From assembly GCA_029465975.1 (NCBI GenBank), contig CM055730.1, positions 7,615,758 through 7,679,757 of the forward strand: a DNA stretch of 64,000 nt, read 5' to 3'. How positions within the stretch are numbered: position 1 is the first letter of the stretch; every line of letters begins with the position of its first letter. Below, in pieces: positions 61,544-64,000 of this stretch. This DNA comes from Dallia pectoralis (Eukaryota; Chordata; Actinopteri; Esociformes; Umbridae). The notes below the pieces were generated by a model. That model saw only the letters and a list, made by a program, of their open reading frames with translations, did not search any database and was not told the origin of the DNA. Made by a program: the position numbers and the translations under genes.

Positions 61544-64000
61544 CTGAAAAAGAGATACCGAAGTGACATTACATATTAAAGCATGGTGGCGAAATAGGAA
61601 CAGAAAAGGCTGTGAAAGAATGTCTTTATAGTTTATCTTTGTTAAATTACACTCACAAAATCCTATCAATCTATCATTTGAGAAAAAAGAAAATGTATCC
61701 AAACCTGCCAAAAATAATTTCTCACTCAGACTCTATGTTGCCTTGTTTCCTAAACATCCTCACAATATCACATATACATCACATTTCACAAATGTTATTA
61801 TGTTATTTTCTGCTATGGCCAAGTATGCCACAGCCTACCCTGATGTTTGGAACCAATAAGCTACATGTCAGTCTCACCAGACCATGAAACTGATTCCAAT
61901 CCAATGACATTTAATTGACTTCAGGTGCTTACATTTGTGGTTTCGTGACAGCAGAGGTTTTTCTCCTGGCAAATCTTCCAAATAACTTATTGACATTGAG
62001 GTGGTGTCTAATCATGCTTTGGCGTCTCTACGACCACATTTTTCAGCTGTGATCAGTTGAGATTTTTGGCAGTTCAAAGTACACGTATCCAGTCAGGTTA
62101 CTCAAAGTTCCAGTTTGTGTACATTTCTTAAATAGTGGAGATTAGCATTTCCAGACATACATCTACTGTATCTTTTCATGCTGCCTGATTTGAGGTTGTC
62201 TATTCTTACTTGTCTGTCCTCTGGCCTTTTCCATGTTGATGGTTGACTAAAGGATTCAGTCTGTGTATTATTTAATATTTCAACTCCAGTGAAACAAGTT
62301 GACGGTCAAGGAGGACCACTTGACTTCCCAAAGAATAAAAAGTACATTCTAATACATCAATATCAATTAGTTCTTAATAATTCAATGTCATTTATTCCTC
62401 TGAATCAACTTCTGAAGAGGACTGGCTGATTGATGGCTTCAAACACTCTCATTGGCCAGTGCATAACACCAGCAAAGTAGTCTTTATATACAATACAATA
62501 TCAGTAGTTCAAACAAGCCCTCTCCAATCCCCATTAGTTATTTAAGAACAAACAGTAGACTGTGAAAGGTGTGGAAAACATCTTCCTCACACCAGGGACA
62601 TATACTCATGTCAGCTGTGTGGATAACAGCCGAAATGGAAAATGTGAACAACTGACACGGAAAAAGAAGCTCCACAACCCTGATACCTTCTGCTCGAACC
62701 ACAGACCAAAATATACTGTAAGACGTTTTCTATTGTACTCAAATGTATACAACTTGAATGATAAAAACCTGCATTTATATTAACTATGTTTTTAACAGCA
62801 ATGTCACTTAGCATTAAATCATTGCCCATGTTTAGAGAGACATATGAGGTCCGTAATGAAAGCCACCATATGAGGACAATAGGCATTTCTATTCATCAGA
62901 TTAAAAGACTGAATTCGTAAAGACATTATTATTAGACTAAAGCTTTCCACTTTACTAAAGGCAAGCAAGGTTAAACAAATTAAGTGTTTAAACACGATGC
63001 CAGCCTAATACCTCACAGAGCAATAAGACATTGACGCAAATTGACCAAGAAAACTCCCAGAAAGGCAGAACCCCAGGAAGGGCCAATTCACCAGAGTTTT
63101 TATCCATTTCTTTTATTGTGGTAAGGAAGCACCATCTCATGGTATCTGCCTCCAGAAAACACCACCTCACAGTTTTCCCCATCTAGTTCCTCTGGGGCCT
63201 TGTCATTTGTCCATTCCCTGATCATCTACCAGTTAAAGTATATACAATTATCCTTATAACCCCCCCACCACCCCCTTAATTTCACAATGTTTAATTTGCA
63301 ATTATAGCTCTGCCTCCTCGCTGCAACAACACAGCTGGAGATCAATATTTATCCTCCGCAGCAAATCTTACCAAGCTGTTCTGCCTGACAGACTCTTTAC
63401 TCAACCACCAAGTAGTCAACAAACCCCCAGGCTTGTAGGAGACCGACATCAATGGCCAACAACCATTCTTGAGCTTGCAGGTGTACAACTTACTACAAGG
63501 CAGCCCTTTCTGACTTCCTAAATCCCCCCCCCGGGCTAATTTGCACAGCCTTCTGTGGGTCCCAGTCTGTGTGCTACGATGCAGATGTAACTCAAGGCTA
63601 ACATCGCCTTTTATGGCCAAATCGCTAGTCAATGAATTTGAATGTTTAGATGACTACCTACTACTCAGGGGCAAATGTAAACTGCAGTTGGCTGTTCATA
63701 ACAGAGCGTTCAAAAAATAATTAACGTTTTTTTTGAAGGTGCAAAAATTTAAATCATACAGAGAAAAAACAGTCAAAGAAAAAAAAGAGACAAAAAGTAT
63801 TGGCAACATCTTAGTAAAAGCCAAGGCTACAACAATATGATGGACTGCCACTATATCTACCTGAGATAATCAAGCAAGAAATCTCCAATCAAATTGCAAT
63901 ACACAGGCATGTTTAAGTTTACAGAACTTTACTCCTGGAGGAGCTTTAGCCTTGTTCGGCCGGGCCTACAGCTGCCAATGGTTGTTGGCATAATTTTCCT
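61544..64000 (-). other. TSPAN15 intron (continues beyond window)
   Basis: No exon recognised. The stretch 61840-62330 contains phrases such as CACCAGACCATGAAACTGAT and GACAGCAGAGGTTTTTCTCC that resemble a degraded dispersed repeat, family unknown. A CCCCCCACCACCCCC run lies near 63262. Confidence 0.4.

Overview
This is vertebrate nuclear DNA, almost certainly from a ray-finned (teleost) fish. The genes have many short exons with GT/AG introns. The mobile DNA includes fish-typical non-LTR retrotransposons: an L1/Tx1-type 3' end, a Rex3-like RTE 3' end with a GATG tail, and L2-like tails. Simple and minisatellite repeats are very dense. I cannot name the species from the sequence alone.

Five gene loci are spelled out by spliced exons, plus one partial gene at the right edge. 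A TMEM100-like two-pass membrane protein lies on the minus strand at 1291-1701. DNA2, the replication and repair nuclease-helicase, is on the plus strand at 16511-26911 (23 exons, 1487 aa). PBLD, a PhzF-fold protein, is on the minus strand at 27638-29616 (9 exons, 287 aa). HNRNPH3 is on the plus strand at 31059-34818 (10 coding exons, 392 aa, three qRRMs). RUFY2, a RUN/coiled-coil/FYVE endosomal adaptor, is on the minus strand at 36749-46932 (18 exons, 701 aa). The last three exons of TSPAN15 are on the minus strand at 60209-61543, with the rest beyond the window. Each complete spliced model has a total length divisible by three and aligns over its length with what I remember of the human protein. 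PBLD-HNRNPH3-RUFY2-DNA2 is a cluster I know from human 10q21.3. Here DNA2 sits on the PBLD side, and TSPAN15 follows RUFY2.

Layout: 1-3.2 kb holds the TMEM100-like gene and flanks. 3.2-13.5 kb is a repeat-rich intergenic region with a 67-bp array, an L1-type fragment, a Rex3 fragment, a 14-bp array, a CRE-containing array, a LINE-end-derived 35-bp array and an L2 fragment. 13.5-16 kb is featureless. 16-47 kb is the compact DNA2-PBLD-HNRNPH3-RUFY2 block. 47-59 kb is a gene-poor interval with arrays and a rearranged block. 59-64 kb is the 3' part of TSPAN15. DNA2 and PBLD converge on a shared polyadenylation zone, PBLD and HNRNPH3 diverge from a shared promoter interval, and HNRNPH3 and RUFY2 converge.

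The most interesting signals are at splice junctions and in DNA2. The last DNA2 intron looks like a minor-class (U12) AT-AC intron. DNA2 exon 2 encodes a PCNA-binding PIP box, within an N-terminal extension of over 400 residues that carries a 13-copy 10-residue VNTR. Several tandem arrays have grown directly out of functional splice sites: the RUFY2 exon 2 acceptor (18 extra units, all with AG changed to AT), the RUFY2 exon 10 acceptor (two broken copies) and the DNA2 exon 10 donor (one intact copy). The HNRNPH3 gene also keeps an N-terminal qRRM that mammalian HNRNPH3 lacks.
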